In this document: positions 20,757 through 29,244 of the stretch, piece by piece | Layout of the letters: each line of letters begins with the position of its first letter | How positions within the stretch are numbered: position 1 is the first letter of the stretch | Assembly (NCBI RefSeq): GCF_013155335.1 | Contig: NZ_JABJQZ010000001.1 | Location: 1,594,835-1,658,834 of the forward strand | DNA from: Nocardioides sp. zg-1230 | Lineage (GTDB): Bacteria; Actinomycetota; Actinomycetes; Propionibacteriales; Nocardioidaceae | Direction: 5' to 3' | Length of the DNA: 64,000 nt | Program-made: the position numbers and the translations under genes | Notes under the pieces: generated by a model | What the model saw: only the letters and a program-made list of their open reading frames with translations | The model's database searches: none | What the model was told of the DNA's origin: nothing

Positions 20757-21614
20757 ATGCGCGTCACGTCCCTCACCCGCCGCCTCGGCTCCGCCGCCCT
20801 GGTGCTGACCATGGGGGTCGGGCTCGCCGCGTGCAGCGACGACTCCGGCGCCGACGAGACCTCCAGCTCGGCCACCGACACGAGCAGCGACGACAGCACC
20901 GACGAGGAAACCTCGAGCGAGGAGAGCGAGGATCCGGCCGAGGCGGCGCTCGCCGAGCTCTCGGCCGACGAGTTCTACCCCGCCGTGATGGAGGCGATGC
21001 GCGAGGCCGAGACCTTCGCCTTCGAGACCACCTCCGGCTCCGCGGGCCAGACCCAGACCATGACCGGCCAGGCCCGGTTCGGTGACGACGGCGTCGAGAT
21101 GCAGGCGTCCAGCACGGGTGCGCAGGCGATGGAGATGATCCTGCTCGGCAAGGCGATGTACATGAAGTCGCCCGACCTCGGCACCGGCGACAAGTGGCTC
21201 AAGATCGACCTGAGCGACCCCAACTCGCTGTTCGGGATGATCGGCAAGGCCACCGATCCCGAGGTCATGTTCAAGGCCATGGAGGCGCCGAAGAAGCTCG
21301 AGCTCGTCGGCACCGAGGACGTCGACGGGGTCGAGGCCAACCACTACCGGATCACCCTCGACCCGACGCAGTACCTCAAGGCCATGGAGTTCCCGCCCGC
21401 CATGGCCGAGATGCTCCCCGACGAGCTCGTGACCGAGATGTGGGTCGACGCGGACGACCTGCCGCGCAAGTTCACCCAGACCATGCAGATCCCGGCCGTC
21501 GGCGGTGGGAAGCCGACCACCACGACCACCGAGGGCACCTACTCCGACTTCGGCACCGAGGTCGAGATCGAGGAGCCCCCGTCCAGCCAGGTCACCCAGC
21601 AGCCGGGGATGTGA
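20757..21614 (+). CDS. LppX/LprG-like lipoprotein
   Basis: 285-aa secreted lipoprotein. A signal peptide [20 protein letters not shown]... ends in the lipobox LAAC (Cys about residue 22). A low-complexity Ser/Thr/Asp/Glu linker of about 40 residues follows, and then a beta-rich domain ([49 protein letters not shown]). This fits the LprG/LppX type that carries lipids across the envelope, an assignment from overall pattern only. The C-terminus is Pro/Gln-rich. It sits alone between terminators and is not part of the ribosomal operons. ATG 20757 follows CCAGGAG. Confidence 0.75.
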   Translation: MRVTSLTRRLGSAALVLTMGVGLAACSDDSGADETSSSATDTSSDDSTDEETSSEESEDPAEAALAELSADEFYPAVMEAMREAETFAFETTSGSAGQTQTMTGQARFGDDGVEMQASSTGAQAMEMILLGKAMYMKSPDLGTGDKWLKIDLSDPNSLFGMIGKATDPEVMFKAMEAPKKLELVGTEDVDGVEANHYRITLDPTQYLKAMEFPPAMAEMLPDELVTEMWVDADDLPRKFTQTMQIPAVGGGKPTTTTTEGTYSDFGTEVEIEEPPSSQVTQQPGM

Positions 21615-21642
21615 GCCACGGCGGGCGGGTCGCCAGACTGAC

Positions 21643-21690
21643 ACGGCCGAGGGGCGTCGCACTGCAAGCAGTGCTAGCGCCCCCGGCCGT
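21643..21690. terminator. Bidirectional terminator between convergent genes
   Basis: A long interrupted hairpin: ACGGCCG and GGGGCG pair with CGCCCC and CGGCCGT, and an inner CACT/AGTG stem closes the top. It separates the lipoprotein gene from the convergent DnaB-like gene. Confidence 0.7.
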
Positions 21691-21711
21691 CTCAGCGCAT
21701 TCGGCTTCGCC

Positions 21712-22686
21712 TCACTCCCGGAAGACCCGCTCGTCGATCAGCTGCTCCTTGACCTCCGTGCCCTCCGGCTCGTAGCGACCCTGGTCGAAGCGGGTGCGGA
21801 ACTGCAGCACCGCGCCGTCGCGGCCGAACCGGTTCTTCTCCACCGTCAGGACGGCGTAGTCGCGGAAGCGCTCGGCGTTGCTGAGGTCGTACGTCAGGTG
21901 GTGGCGCGCGACGATGTCGAACTTGTTGTTGAGCACCAGCACGACGTCGGCCTCGTAGGCCAGGGCGCTCGATCCGCGCAGGTCGTTCGCGCGCATCCGC
22001 TTGCCCGAGCGCAGCGCCTCCTTCTCGGCCGCGGCGATCGCGAGGACCGGCGCGCTGATGTCGATGGCGAGGTCCTTGAGGCCCTCGACGATCTCCGTGG
22101 TGCTCGACTCCTCGTCGGCGTGGCTCGACTTCACCTTCTGCAGGTAGTCGACGATCACGAGCGGGGTCGTGCCGGAGAGCTCGCGCACGGCATCGATGGC
22201 GTTCTGGATCGCGGCGAGGTCGGTACGGGTGCCGGTGGAGCGGTGCACGAACAACATCTCGGAGTACTGCGCGACCCGGGTCAGCGCCTCGACACCGGCA
22301 GGGACCGACTCCAGGCGGTGCTCCAGCGAGCTGACCCACAGGTCGTCGAAGATGGAGCGGATGCTGTTGACCCGCACCTGGTCGGAGTCGTCGAGCTCGC
22401 CCGCCTCCATGGCGATGAGCTTCTGGGTCAGGTCCTCGGCGTCGTGCTCGTAGGAGAAGTAGAGGACCGGGCGCCCGGTGGCTGCGTTGTTGCGGGCGAC
22501 CTGGAGCGCGAACGTCGACTTGCCGAGGCCCTGCGGTCCGGCGAGCAGCACCAGGGAGCCGGCCCGCATCCCGCCGCCGATCAGGGGGTCGAGGCCCGCA
22601 AAGCCGGTCTTCCAGAGGCGTCCGGCGGCGTTGCGACCGGTGAGCATGCGTTCGTCGCTGCGGGCCAGGGAGGCCCCGACGGTCAT
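21712..22686 (-). CDS. DnaB-like helicase C-terminal domain ATPase
   Basis: About 324-aa RecA-fold ATPase resembling the C-terminal half of the replicative helicase DnaB without its N-terminal domain. It has [20 protein letters not shown], Walker [10 protein letters not shown], the [14 protein letters not shown] segment, Walker [13 protein letters not shown], and [18 protein letters not shown] followed by [10 protein letters not shown]. Role unknown; it may act in DNA repair or recombination, or resemble KaiC/RadA-type ATPases. It lies inside the ribosomal protein region, divergent from rplJ. Start ATG 22686 is conservative; GTG 22701 ([10 protein letters not shown]) is equally possible, and the longer frame to 22914 overlaps the rplJ leader. 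Confidence 0.8.
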   Translation of the reverse strand: MTVGASLARSDERMLTGRNAAGRLWKTGFAGLDPLIGGGMRAGSLVLLAGPQGLGKSTFALQVARNNAATGRPVLYFSYEHDAEDLTQKLIAMEAGELDDSDQVRVNSIRSIFDDLWVSSLEHRLESVPAGVEALTRVAQYSEMLFVHRSTGTRTDLAAIQNAIDAVRELSGTTPLVIVDYLQKVKSSHADEESSTTEIVEGLKDLAIDISAPVLAIAAAEKEALRSGKRMRANDLRGSSALAYEADVVLVLNNKFDIVARHHLTYDLSNAERFRDYAVLTVEKNRFGRDGAVLQFRTRFDQGRYEPEGTEVKEQLIDERVFRE

Positions 22687-22814
22687 GAGCTGGTGATCCA
22701 CGAGGTCATTGGACCAGTGATGGGCGGCCGGCGTGGGGCGATTGAGGTGTTTCCCGCCTCCGCTCGCCGATTTGTCTGGTCCGCGCCCCGACGCGTACTG
22801 TTCCACTCGAAACC

Positions 22815-22975
22815 AGAGACCGCAGGTTGTCGTGAGCTCCTCGCTCGTGACCGAAGGTCCGCAGGAGCGGGCGGCCGGCGCAGGATTCAGAGCAGCGGGT
22901 TCGCCCGCATCCACGCCCTGAGCCTGTGCTCAGGGCGTTCGTCGTCTGTGGGCCTGATGCCGGTGGTCAACCCCG
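22815..22975 (+). ncRNA. Probable L10 (rplJ) leader, ribosomal-protein autoregulatory element
   Basis: About 300 bp separate the divergent ATPase from rplJ. The stretch before rplJ can fold into several helices, including a perfect 11-bp hairpin ACGCCCTGAGC-CTGT-GCTCAGGGCGT (22913-22938). A region around 22820-22900 with GACCGCAGG and GACCGAAGGTCCGCAGG repeats is compatible with the structured mRNA leader bound by L10-(L12)n. This rests on position and foldability; a covariance-model search would decide it. Confidence 0.5.
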
Positions 22976-22986
22976 GAAGGAGACCC

Positions 22987-23652
22987 ATGGCGCGGCCAGA
23001 AAAGACTGCCGCCGTCGCAGAGATCGTTGAGTCCTTCAACGACTCCGCCGGCGCTGTGCTGACCGAGTACCGCGGGCTCACCGTGAAGCAGCTGCAGGAC
23101 CTGCGGCGCTCCCTCGGCGAGAACGCCAACTACGCCGTGGTCAAGAACACGCTGGCCAAGATTGCCGCCAACGAGGTTGGCATCGACGGCTTCGACGACC
23201 TGCTGACCGGCCCCACCGCCATCGCCTTCATCAATGGAGACGTGGTCGAGGCCGCCAAGGGTCTGCGTGACTTTGCCAAGGCAAACCCCGCTCTTGTCAT
23301 CAAGGGTGGAGTGCTGGACGGCAAGCCCCTCGACGCTGCCGAGGTCGCCAAGCTGGCTGACCTCGAGTCGCGCGAGGTGCTGATGGGCAAGCTGGCGGGC
23401 GCGATGCTCGCCTCGCTCTCCCAGGCCGTCTACCTGCTCAACGCCCCGATCGCCCAGGCCGCCCGTCTCGCGGGTGCGCTGCAGGCCAAGGCCGAGCAGG
23501 ACCCCACGATCCTCGCAGGTGGTGCCGGTACGCCGGCTGCTCCGGCTGCCGAGGACGCCCCGGTCGAGGAGGCCGCCTCTTCGGAGGAGGCCGCCGAGCC
23601 CGAGGCGACCGACGAGACGGCCGACGCGGCCGCCGAGTCCACCGACGCCTGA
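22987..23652 (+). CDS. rplJ: 50S ribosomal protein L10
   Basis: 221-aa stalk base protein: [52 protein letters not shown], and the C-terminal L7/L12-binding helix region ([20 protein letters not shown]). An extra acidic Ala/Glu/Asp tail of about 45 residues extends beyond the usual end, as in several actinobacteria. ATG 22987 is preceded by GGAAGGAG. rplL follows after 90 bp. Confidence 0.98.
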   Translation: MARPEKTAAVAEIVESFNDSAGAVLTEYRGLTVKQLQDLRRSLGENANYAVVKNTLAKIAANEVGIDGFDDLLTGPTAIAFINGDVVEAAKGLRDFAKANPALVIKGGVLDGKPLDAAEVAKLADLESREVLMGKLAGAMLASLSQAVYLLNAPIAQAARLAGALQAKAEQDPTILAGGAGTPAAPAAEDAPVEEAASSEEAAEPEATDETADAAAESTDA

Positions 23653-23742
23653 CCAGGGCCGACGTACACCACCTACAGAACACATCGGGCGAGCGTGTCG
23701 CTCCGCGCCACGCTGCCGCCCACTGACGAAAGGTTTGCCATC

Positions 23743-24135
23743 ATGGCGAAGCTCAGCACCGACGAGCTCCTTGACGCCTTCAAGGAGATGACCCTGATCG
23801 AGCTCTCCGAGTTCGTGAAGCAGTTCGAGGACACCTTCGGCGTGACCGCCGCTGCCCCCGTTGCCGTGGCCGCCGCCCCGGCCGCCGGTGGCGCTGCCGG
23901 TGGCGACGCCGCCGCCGAGGAGAAGGACGAGTTCGAGGTCGTCCTCGAGGCCGCCGGCGACAAGAAGATCAACGTCATCAAGGAGGTGCGCGCCCTGACC
24001 TCCCTCGGTCTGAAGGAGGCCAAGGACCTCGTCGAGGCCGCCCCCAAGACGATCCTCGAGAACGTCGACAAGGCTGCCGCGGACAAGGCCAAGGAGGCCC
24101 TCGAGGCCGCCGGCGCCACCGTCACCGTCAAGTGA
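23743..24135 (+). CDS. rplL: 50S ribosomal protein L7/L12
   Basis: 130-aa protein with the N-terminal dimerisation domain ([20 protein letters not shown]), an Ala/Gly/Pro hinge (about residues 37-60), and the factor-binding C-terminal domain ([35 protein letters not shown]). ATG 23743 follows GAAAGG. A strong terminator lies 17 bp after the stop. What comes next is not rpoB but the betaine island. Confidence 0.98.
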   Translation: MAKLSTDELLDAFKEMTLIELSEFVKQFEDTFGVTAAAPVAVAAAPAAGGAAGGDAAAEEKDEFEVVLEAAGDKKINVIKEVRALTSLGLKEAKDLVEAAPKTILENVDKAAADKAKEALEAAGATVTVK

Positions 24136-24152
24136 CGATCCGCTAGTCGCTC

Positions 24153-24197
24153 CACGAGGGGCGGTCACCGTGAGGTGGCCGCCCCTCGTGCCATTTC
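24153..24197 (+). terminator. Strong terminator after rplL
   Basis: A 17-bp near-perfect stem CACGAGGGGCGGTCACC / GGTGGCCGCCCCTCGTG with loop GTGA, followed by CCATTT. It isolates the ribosomal operon from the downstream gene. Confidence 0.85.
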
Positions 24198-24214
24198 GGG
24201 GGCGCCGATGCCTG

Positions 24215-24289
24215 TTCAGGCGGCTGCGCGAACCACTAGAGTGGGCCGCCAGGGATGCGCATCACGAAATGAGTTGCTCCATGCGCAAC
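24215..24289 (+). promoter_or_regulatory. Candidate promoter and IclR-type operator of the MTHFR-like gene
   Basis: TTCAGG (24215-24220) and TAGAGT (24237-24242) are 16 bases apart. At 24273-24289 lies GTTGCTCCATGCGCAAC, matching the repeated motif GTTGCG-N5-CGCAAC of this island at 11 of 12 arm positions. It overlaps the region of the possible start codons 24269 and 24281, so binding there would block elongation or initiation. Confidence 0.45.
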
Positions 24290-25126
24290 AAGCGAACGGC
24301 GGCGACCCTGGTCCGGCTGCTGGAGAACGCACGCTACGAGGTGCTGCCCACCGCGGCCACCGAGGACAAGGTCCTCACGCACCTGGCCCGCGACCGCACG
24401 GTCACGGTGACCGCCTCGCCGTCGAAGGGGCTGGAGGCCACGCTCGACCTCGCCGAGCGTCTGACTGGGCACGGCTACCTCGTGGTGCCCCACCTCGCAG
24501 CGCGCATGGTGTCGGGGCGGACCGAGCTGGCCGAGATCGTCGAGCGGCTGCGCGGCAAGGGCATCAGCCAGGTGTTCGTGCCCGGAGGCGACGCCGAGGC
24601 GGTCGGTGACTACCCCGACGCCCTCGCGCTGCTCGAGGACCTGAAGGCGATGGGATCGCCGTTCGCCCACGTCGGGATCACCGGCTACCCCGAGTCGCAC
24701 CCGACCATCCACGACGACCTGACCGTGCAGTCCATGTGGGACAAGCGGCACTACGCCACCCACATCGTCAGCAACCTCACCTTCGACCCGGCCGGCGTGC
24801 GCGACTGGGTGCGCAGGCTCCGTGCCCGCGGCGTCACGATGCCGCTGCTGCTGGGGATGCCCGGCCCGGTCGAGCGCACCAAGCTGCTCACCATGGCGAC
24901 CAGGATCGGGGTCGGCGAGTCGACGAAGTTCCTCGCCAAGAACAAGGGACTCTTCGCCCGGCTCGCCGCACCCGGCGGGTTCACCGGCGAGTCCTTCCTG
25001 GAGAAGTGCGCGCCCGCGCTGGGGGAGGACGGCGCTCGTGTCGAGGGCCTGCACGTCTTCACCTTCAACCAGGTCGCCGAGACCGAGGCGTGGCGCACCG
25101 CCATGCTCGAGCGGCTCAGGGACTGA
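24269..25126 (+). CDS. Methylenetetrahydrofolate reductase-like protein (short FAD-type)
   Basis: About 285-aa TIM-barrel protein of the MTHFR class, shorter than and divergent from biosynthetic MetF. Visible segments: RYEVLPTAATEDKVLTHL, VTVTASPSKGLEATLDLAER, VPHLAARMVSGRTELAEIV, QVFVPGGDAEAVGDYPDALA, HVGITGYPESHPTIHDD and LLLGMPGPVERTKLL. The expected role here is oxidation of 5-methyl-THF, made from betaine-derived methyl groups, to 5,10-methylene-THF; that direction is inferred from context. Start is ATG 24269 or 24281; neither has a clear ribosome-binding site. Its 3' end overlaps the convergent DUF1638 gene by 11 bp. Confidence 0.78.
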   Translation: MSCSMRNKRTAATLVRLLENARYEVLPTAATEDKVLTHLARDRTVTVTASPSKGLEATLDLAERLTGHGYLVVPHLAARMVSGRTELAEIVERLRGKGISQVFVPGGDAEAVGDYPDALALLEDLKAMGSPFAHVGITGYPESHPTIHDDLTVQSMWDKRHYATHIVSNLTFDPAGVRDWVRRLRARGVTMPLLLGMPGPVERTKLLTMATRIGVGESTKFLAKNKGLFARLAAPGGFTGESFLEKCAPALGEDGARVEGLHVFTFNQVAETEAWRTAMLERLRD

Positions 25127-25763
25127 GCAGGCCGGCCAGGGCCTCCTCGAGCCCGTGGTCGCCGGTACCGACGACCGTGAGGGGCAGGCCGATCGTCGCG
25201 GCTGCCTGCCGGGCGAGCTCGTGCAGCTCGTCGTCCGGCGCCTGGGCCAGCCAGACGACGCGGGTGTAGTTGCCGAAGTAGGCCTCCCGCAGCTCGGGGT
25301 AGCGGTCGAGGCCCATCTCCTGCACCACGGTGCGGGTGAAGGACCGCACCAGGAAGTCGGTCAGCAGGTAGGTGCCGGGTTGCTCGTCGAAGAAGCGCTC
25401 GAGGCGGGAGGCCCCGGCGTACACGTCGTAGCAGTGCAGGCCGGGCAGCCTGGCCAGCCCGAGGTCGCGGCACACCTCGTCGAGGGCGCCGTAGGTGCCG
25501 CAGTCGGCGTAGCCGACGACGACCCGGCCGTACGTCGCCGCGAGCCGCACCGCCATCGTGCGCACCTCGCCCGCGATCTGCTCGGGGTGGTTGTGCAGCA
25601 GTGGCGGAAGCGGGTGTACGTCGACGGCCCAGCCGTTGCGGGCGACGACGGCCGCGGCGGGCTGGGCGAGGGCTCCGCACGCGATCAGCGCGACCCGGTC
25701 AGGAGAACCCGAGCTGGTCGACGAATGCGTCGTTGAAGTCGGGACGGTCGGAGAGCTCGACAT
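25116..25763 (-). CDS. DUF1638 family protein of the corrinoid methyltransferase operon
   Basis: 215-aa soluble protein with LIACGALAQPAAAVVARNGW, VVVGYADCGTYGALDEVCRD, LHCYDVYAGASRLERFFDEQ and MGLDRYPELREAYFGNYTRV. This pattern fits DUF1638, a family often found with MttB-type methyltransferases and their activators; its biochemical role is unknown. The conserved Cys and Tyr residues suggest a metal or cofactor site, which is an inference. ATG 25763 is supported by an excellent Shine-Dalgarno sequence (GAGGAGG, 6 bases before), so the gene overlaps the end of the upstream activator gene by 65 bp. It is last in the minus-strand operon. Confidence 0.8.
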   Translation of the reverse strand: MSSSPTVPTSTTHSSTSSGSPDRVALIACGALAQPAAAVVARNGWAVDVHPLPPLLHNHPEQIAGEVRTMAVRLAATYGRVVVGYADCGTYGALDEVCRDLGLARLPGLHCYDVYAGASRLERFFDEQPGTYLLTDFLVRSFTRTVVQEMGLDRYPELREAYFGNYTRVVWLAQAPDDELHELARQAAATIGLPLTVVGTGDHGLEEALAGLLSP

Positions 25764-27684
25764 ACGTCACCTCCTCCAGCAGTGCCAGGGCACCGGCGCG
25801 CTCGCGCACGGACAGCAGGGCCATCTTCGCCCCCTCGCCGGCGACGTTGCCGGCGGCGACGATCCGCAGCACGGGAAGCCTCGGAACCAGGCCGATCCGG
25901 ACGGCCGACGCGGGGGAGAGGTAGCTCCCGAACGAGCCGGCGAGCAGCACCTGCTGGACGTCGCGGTGCTCCAGTCCGAGCTCGTCGAGCAGCAGGGACC
26001 AGCCCGTGGAGATCGCGGCCTTGGCGAACTGCAGCTCGCGGACGTCGCGCTGCGAGAGGTAGACGCACTCGGCGGGCTCGGCGTCGGGGGTGGGCCGGTG
26101 CAGCAGGAAGACCCGTTCCTCGCCGACGAGGGCCAGGCGGTCGGCCAGGGCCGGGGCGACCTCCTTCGCCTCCCCGTCGGGCACCAGGCGTCCGGTGCTG
26201 TCGAGCAGCCCCACCCTGACCAGCTCGGCGACGGCGTCCACCAGTCCGGAGCCGCACAGCCCCCTCGGCTCGACGTCGCCGATCACGCCGAGCCGCACGG
26301 CCTCGGCAGGGTCGTCGGCGTGCGGGTCGACCTTGATCACCTCGATCGCCCCGTCGGCGGCCCGCATGCCGCAGCGGATGGCACCGCCCTCGAAGGCCGG
26401 GCCGGCGGGGGCAGCGGTGGAGAGGAGCGTCTCGCCGTTGCTCAGCACGATCTCGCAGTTGGTGCCGACGTCGATGAACAGGCGGGTGCGCTTGTCGCGG
26501 TCCATGCCGGTGGCGAGCATGCCGGCGACGATGTCGCCGCCGACGTAGGCACCGAGCGCGGGGAAGAAGAACGCGCGGGCGCGGGGGTGGAGGTCCAGCC
26601 CGATCTCCGAGGCCAGCACCTCGGGCGGCCTGGCCGCGGACATGACGAACGGGGCGACGCCCAGGGGCTCGGGGTCGATGCCCAGCACGAGGGCGGTCAT
26701 CGTCGCGTTGCCGGCGACCGCCACCTCGTAGACGTCGGTGGGCTCGATCCCTGCCTCGCTGCACACGCGCCGCGCCAGGTCGGCGAGGGTGGCACCGGCG
26801 GCCTGCTGGAGGCGGCCGAGGGCCTCGGGGTCCATCATCGTGGCGCTGATCCGGGTGATGACGTCGCCGCCGAACGGCTGCTGGGAGTTGAGGCTGGAGG
26901 CGACGGCCAGCGGGGTCCCGGTGCCGACGTCGAGCAGGGTGCCGACGACCGTCGTGGTGCCGAGGTCGAAGGCGATCGCGTAGCGGATCGCCGTGGTGTC
27001 ACCGGGCTCGACGTCGACGAGCGCCTCGTCGAGCACAACAGCGGTCACCTTGAAGTCGGCCTCGCGCAGCACCGTGGAGAGCCGCCGCAGGACGTGGAGG
27101 TCGGCGGTCAGCTCGAGGTCGTCGATGGCGTCGGTGAGGCGGGCGAGGTCGGTGCGCTGGTCGGCGAGCGTGGCCTCGTCGAGCTCGACGTAGCGCTTCT
27201 GCAGGGCGGGGCGCAGGATGACCTGGCGCCCGATGCCCACCGTCGCGGCCTTGGGCCGCGTGGTCAGCGGCGGGACCTCGACGGTCAGGTCGCGGGTGGC
27301 GTGCAGCAGGCAGCCGAGGCGCCAGCCGGCGGAGAGCTGCTCGGGAGTGAACGTCCGGACGTCGTGGCGGGTGAGGGGGACCTCGACGTCGGACGTGACC
27401 TGGATACGGCACTTGTGGCAGGTGCCGTGGCCCCCGCAGGTCGAGTCGATCGCGATGCCGTTCCACGAAGCAGCGTCGAAGACGGTCACGCCGGGAGGGA
27501 CGCGTACGCCGCGCACGGTCGGCGCGACCTCCGCGCCGTCCTCGGCCGTGGTCCGGACGGTGAAGGACAGGTCGACGCGACCGGTGCCGTCGTGCGGCAC
27601 CGGCTCGGCTCCCGGCCTCTCGATCAGGCCCTCGCGGGCGACGTCGGCGAGCGAGAAGTCCGGCCCGTCGGGCGGTCGGCTCAT
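25699..27684 (-). CDS. RACo-type corrinoid activation protein (2Fe-2S plus ASKHA domain)
   Basis: 661-aa reductive activator of corrinoid methyltransferases, which uses ATP and an iron-sulfur cluster to return inactive Co(II) to Co(I). An N-terminal ferredoxin-like domain (about residues 35-135) carries CGGHGTCHKC, a C-x5-C-x2-C plant-ferredoxin motif, with a fourth Cys in RLGCLLHA. The C-terminal ASKHA ATPase part has AIAFDLGTTTVVGTLLD, QQPFGGDVITRI, AVAGNATMTAL, IDVGTNCEIVL, GLCGSGLVDAVAEL and VLLAGSFGSYL. It lies 11 bp after the methyltransferase gene and overlaps the DUF1638 gene. Start ATG 27684. Confidence 0.88.
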   Translation of the reverse strand: MSRPPDGPDFSLADVAREGLIERPGAEPVPHDGTGRVDLSFTVRTTAEDGAEVAPTVRGVRVPPGVTVFDAASWNGIAIDSTCGGHGTCHKCRIQVTSDVEVPLTRHDVRTFTPEQLSAGWRLGCLLHATRDLTVEVPPLTTRPKAATVGIGRQVILRPALQKRYVELDEATLADQRTDLARLTDAIDDLELTADLHVLRRLSTVLREADFKVTAVVLDEALVDVEPGDTTAIRYAIAFDLGTTTVVGTLLDVGTGTPLAVASSLNSQQPFGGDVITRISATMMDPEALGRLQQAAGATLADLARRVCSEAGIEPTDVYEVAVAGNATMTALVLGIDPEPLGVAPFVMSAARPPEVLASEIGLDLHPRARAFFFPALGAYVGGDIVAGMLATGMDRDKRTRLFIDVGTNCEIVLSNGETLLSTAAPAGPAFEGGAIRCGMRAADGAIEVIKVDPHADDPAEAVRLGVIGDVEPRGLCGSGLVDAVAELVRVGLLDSTGRLVPDGEAKEVAPALADRLALVGEERVFLLHRPTPDAEPAECVYLSQRDVRELQFAKAAISTGWSLLLDELGLEHRDVQQVLLAGSFGSYLSPASAVRIGLVPRLPVLRIVAAGNVAGEGAKMALLSVRERAGALALLEEVTYVELSDRPDFNDAFVDQLGFS

Positions 27685-27694
27685 CGTGGTGCCG

Positions 27695-28579
27695 TCACGC
27701 GCCCTCGGCGGCTGCCTGCTTCGCCCGGTGGGCGGAGATCCAGGCCATGCCCCAGTCGTCGTGGCCCAGGAACACGTCGGCGGCCTTCACCGCCTCCACC
27801 ACCTGGGGCGTCCGGGCGTCCATGATCGCGCTGGTGAGTCCTGACGTCATCGCCATCGGCAGCCAGGTGGCGTTGAGGGTGTGGCGACCGGGCATCCCGA
27901 AGGACACGTTGGAGGCCCCGCAGGTCATGTTGACCCCGAAGTCGTCGCGGATGCGGCGCATCACCTCGAAGGTCACCAGGCTGGTCGTGGTGTCGGCGCC
28001 GATGGGCATGGCCAGCGGGTCGATCACGATGTCGGCCTGGGCGATGCCGTACTCCTCGGTGGCGACCCGGACGATCTTGGCGGTCAGCTCGAGCCGCTTG
28101 TCGGCCTCCATCGGGATCTCGTCGTGGTCGTTGGGCAGGGCGATGATCGCGGCGTCGTGCTTCTTCACGAGCGGGAGGATCAGCTCGAGTCGGTCGTCCT
28201 CCGCGGTCACGGAGTTGACCAGCGCCCGGCCCTGGTAGGCGGCCAGGCCGGCCTCGAGGGCCTCGACCACCGAGGAGTCGATGCACACGGGCAGGTCGGT
28301 GAGGTCCTGGACCATGGTGATGGCCTTGGCGAGCAGGTCGGGCTCGTCTGTGAGGGGCACGCCCATGTTGACGTCGAGGACGTCGGCGCCGCCCTCGACC
28401 TGGGCCTTGACGTCGCGCTCGATCGCGGAGAAGTCGCCGTCGCGCAGCTGCTGCTGGAAGATGCGGCGACCGGTGGGGTTGATCCGCTCGCCGATGACCG
28501 TGAACCGGGTGTCGTGCCCGATGACGACCTCGCGCGAGGCGGAGCGCAGGACCGTGCGCAGTGGCTCGGCCGGGCTCAT
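27695..28579 (-). CDS. Methylcorrinoid:tetrahydrofolate methyltransferase (dihydropteroate synthase-like)
   Basis: 294-aa TIM-barrel pterin-binding enzyme of the MtgA/MtvA/AcsE kind, which moves a methyl group from a corrinoid protein to tetrahydrofolate. Pterin-binding landmarks: FTVIGERINPTGRRIFQQQL, GADVLDVNMGVPLTDEPDLL, PVCIDSSVVEALEAGLAAYQ, ALVNSVTAEDDRL, IVIDPLAMPIG and the Asn-rich TCGASNVSFGMPGRHTLNAT. It is much shorter than MetH and lacks its other domains. The start overlaps the corrinoid-protein stop (TGATG). It is one of the four core components of the demethylation system. Confidence 0.87.
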   Translation of the reverse strand: MSPAEPLRTVLRSASREVVIGHDTRFTVIGERINPTGRRIFQQQLRDGDFSAIERDVKAQVEGGADVLDVNMGVPLTDEPDLLAKAITMVQDLTDLPVCIDSSVVEALEAGLAAYQGRALVNSVTAEDDRLELILPLVKKHDAAIIALPNDHDEIPMEADKRLELTAKIVRVATEEYGIAQADIVIDPLAMPIGADTTTSLVTFEVMRRIRDDFGVNMTCGASNVSFGMPGRHTLNATWLPMAMTSGLTSAIMDARTPQVVEAVKAADVFLGHDDWGMAWISAHRAKQAAAEGA

Positions 28580-29244
28580 CAGGCAGGGACCTTCGTACGC
28601 TTCGCCTCGAGCAGGCTCTTGGCGCGCTTCACCGTCTGCGAGGCGTCGGCCGCGTAGCCGTCGGCCCCGACGGCGTCGGCGTACTCCTGGGTGACGGGTG
28701 CGCCGCCGACCATGACGATCACGTCGTTGCGCATGCCGGCCTTCTCGAGGGCGTTCATGTTGGCCTTGAACATGGGCATCGTCGTGGTCAGGAACGCCGA
28801 GAAGCCGACGATGTCGGGCTGGTGCTCGTCGATCGCGGACACGAACTTCTCCGGCGCCACCTGCACGCCGAGGTCGATCACCTCGAATCCGGCGCCCTCG
28901 AGCATGATGTTCACGAGGTTCTTGCCGATGTCGTGCACGTCGCCCTTGACGGTGCCCATCAGGAACTTGCCGATGGTGGCCACGCCCGTCTCGGCGAGCA
29001 GCGGTCGCAACCGCTCCATGGCACCTGCCATCGCGCGCCCGGCGATGAGCATCTCCGGCACGAAGAAGTCGCCCCGCTCGAAGCGGGCGCCGACCTCCTC
29101 GAGCGACGGGATCAACGCGTCGAAGAGCAGGGTCTGCGGCTCCATCGAGAGGTCGAGCCCCTGGTTGGTCAGGTCGAGCACGCGTGGGGCGTTGCCCACC
29201 AGCGTCTCGTCGTAGAGGGCCTGCAGGATCTCCTCGGGGGTCAT
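28579..29244 (-). CDS. Methyltransferase corrinoid (B12-binding) protein
   Basis: 221-aa two-domain corrinoid protein of the MttC/MtgC type: an N-terminal helical cap (residues about 1-90) and a Rossmann B12 domain. The cobalt-ligand motif is GTVKGDVHDIGKN, with the base-off His about residue 104 in DxHxxG, followed by SAFLTTTMPMFK and VMVGGAPVTQEYA. It carries the methyl group between MttB-like and THF methyltransferases. Its ATG overlaps the stop of the IclR gene (ATGA), so regulator and methyl carrier share a transcript. Confidence 0.93.
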   Translation of the reverse strand: MTPEEILQALYDETLVGNAPRVLDLTNQGLDLSMEPQTLLFDALIPSLEEVGARFERGDFFVPEMLIAGRAMAGAMERLRPLLAETGVATIGKFLMGTVKGDVHDIGKNLVNIMLEGAGFEVIDLGVQVAPEKFVSAIDEHQPDIVGFSAFLTTTMPMFKANMNALEKAGMRNDVIVMVGGAPVTQEYADAVGADGYAADASQTVKRAKSLLEAKRTKVPA

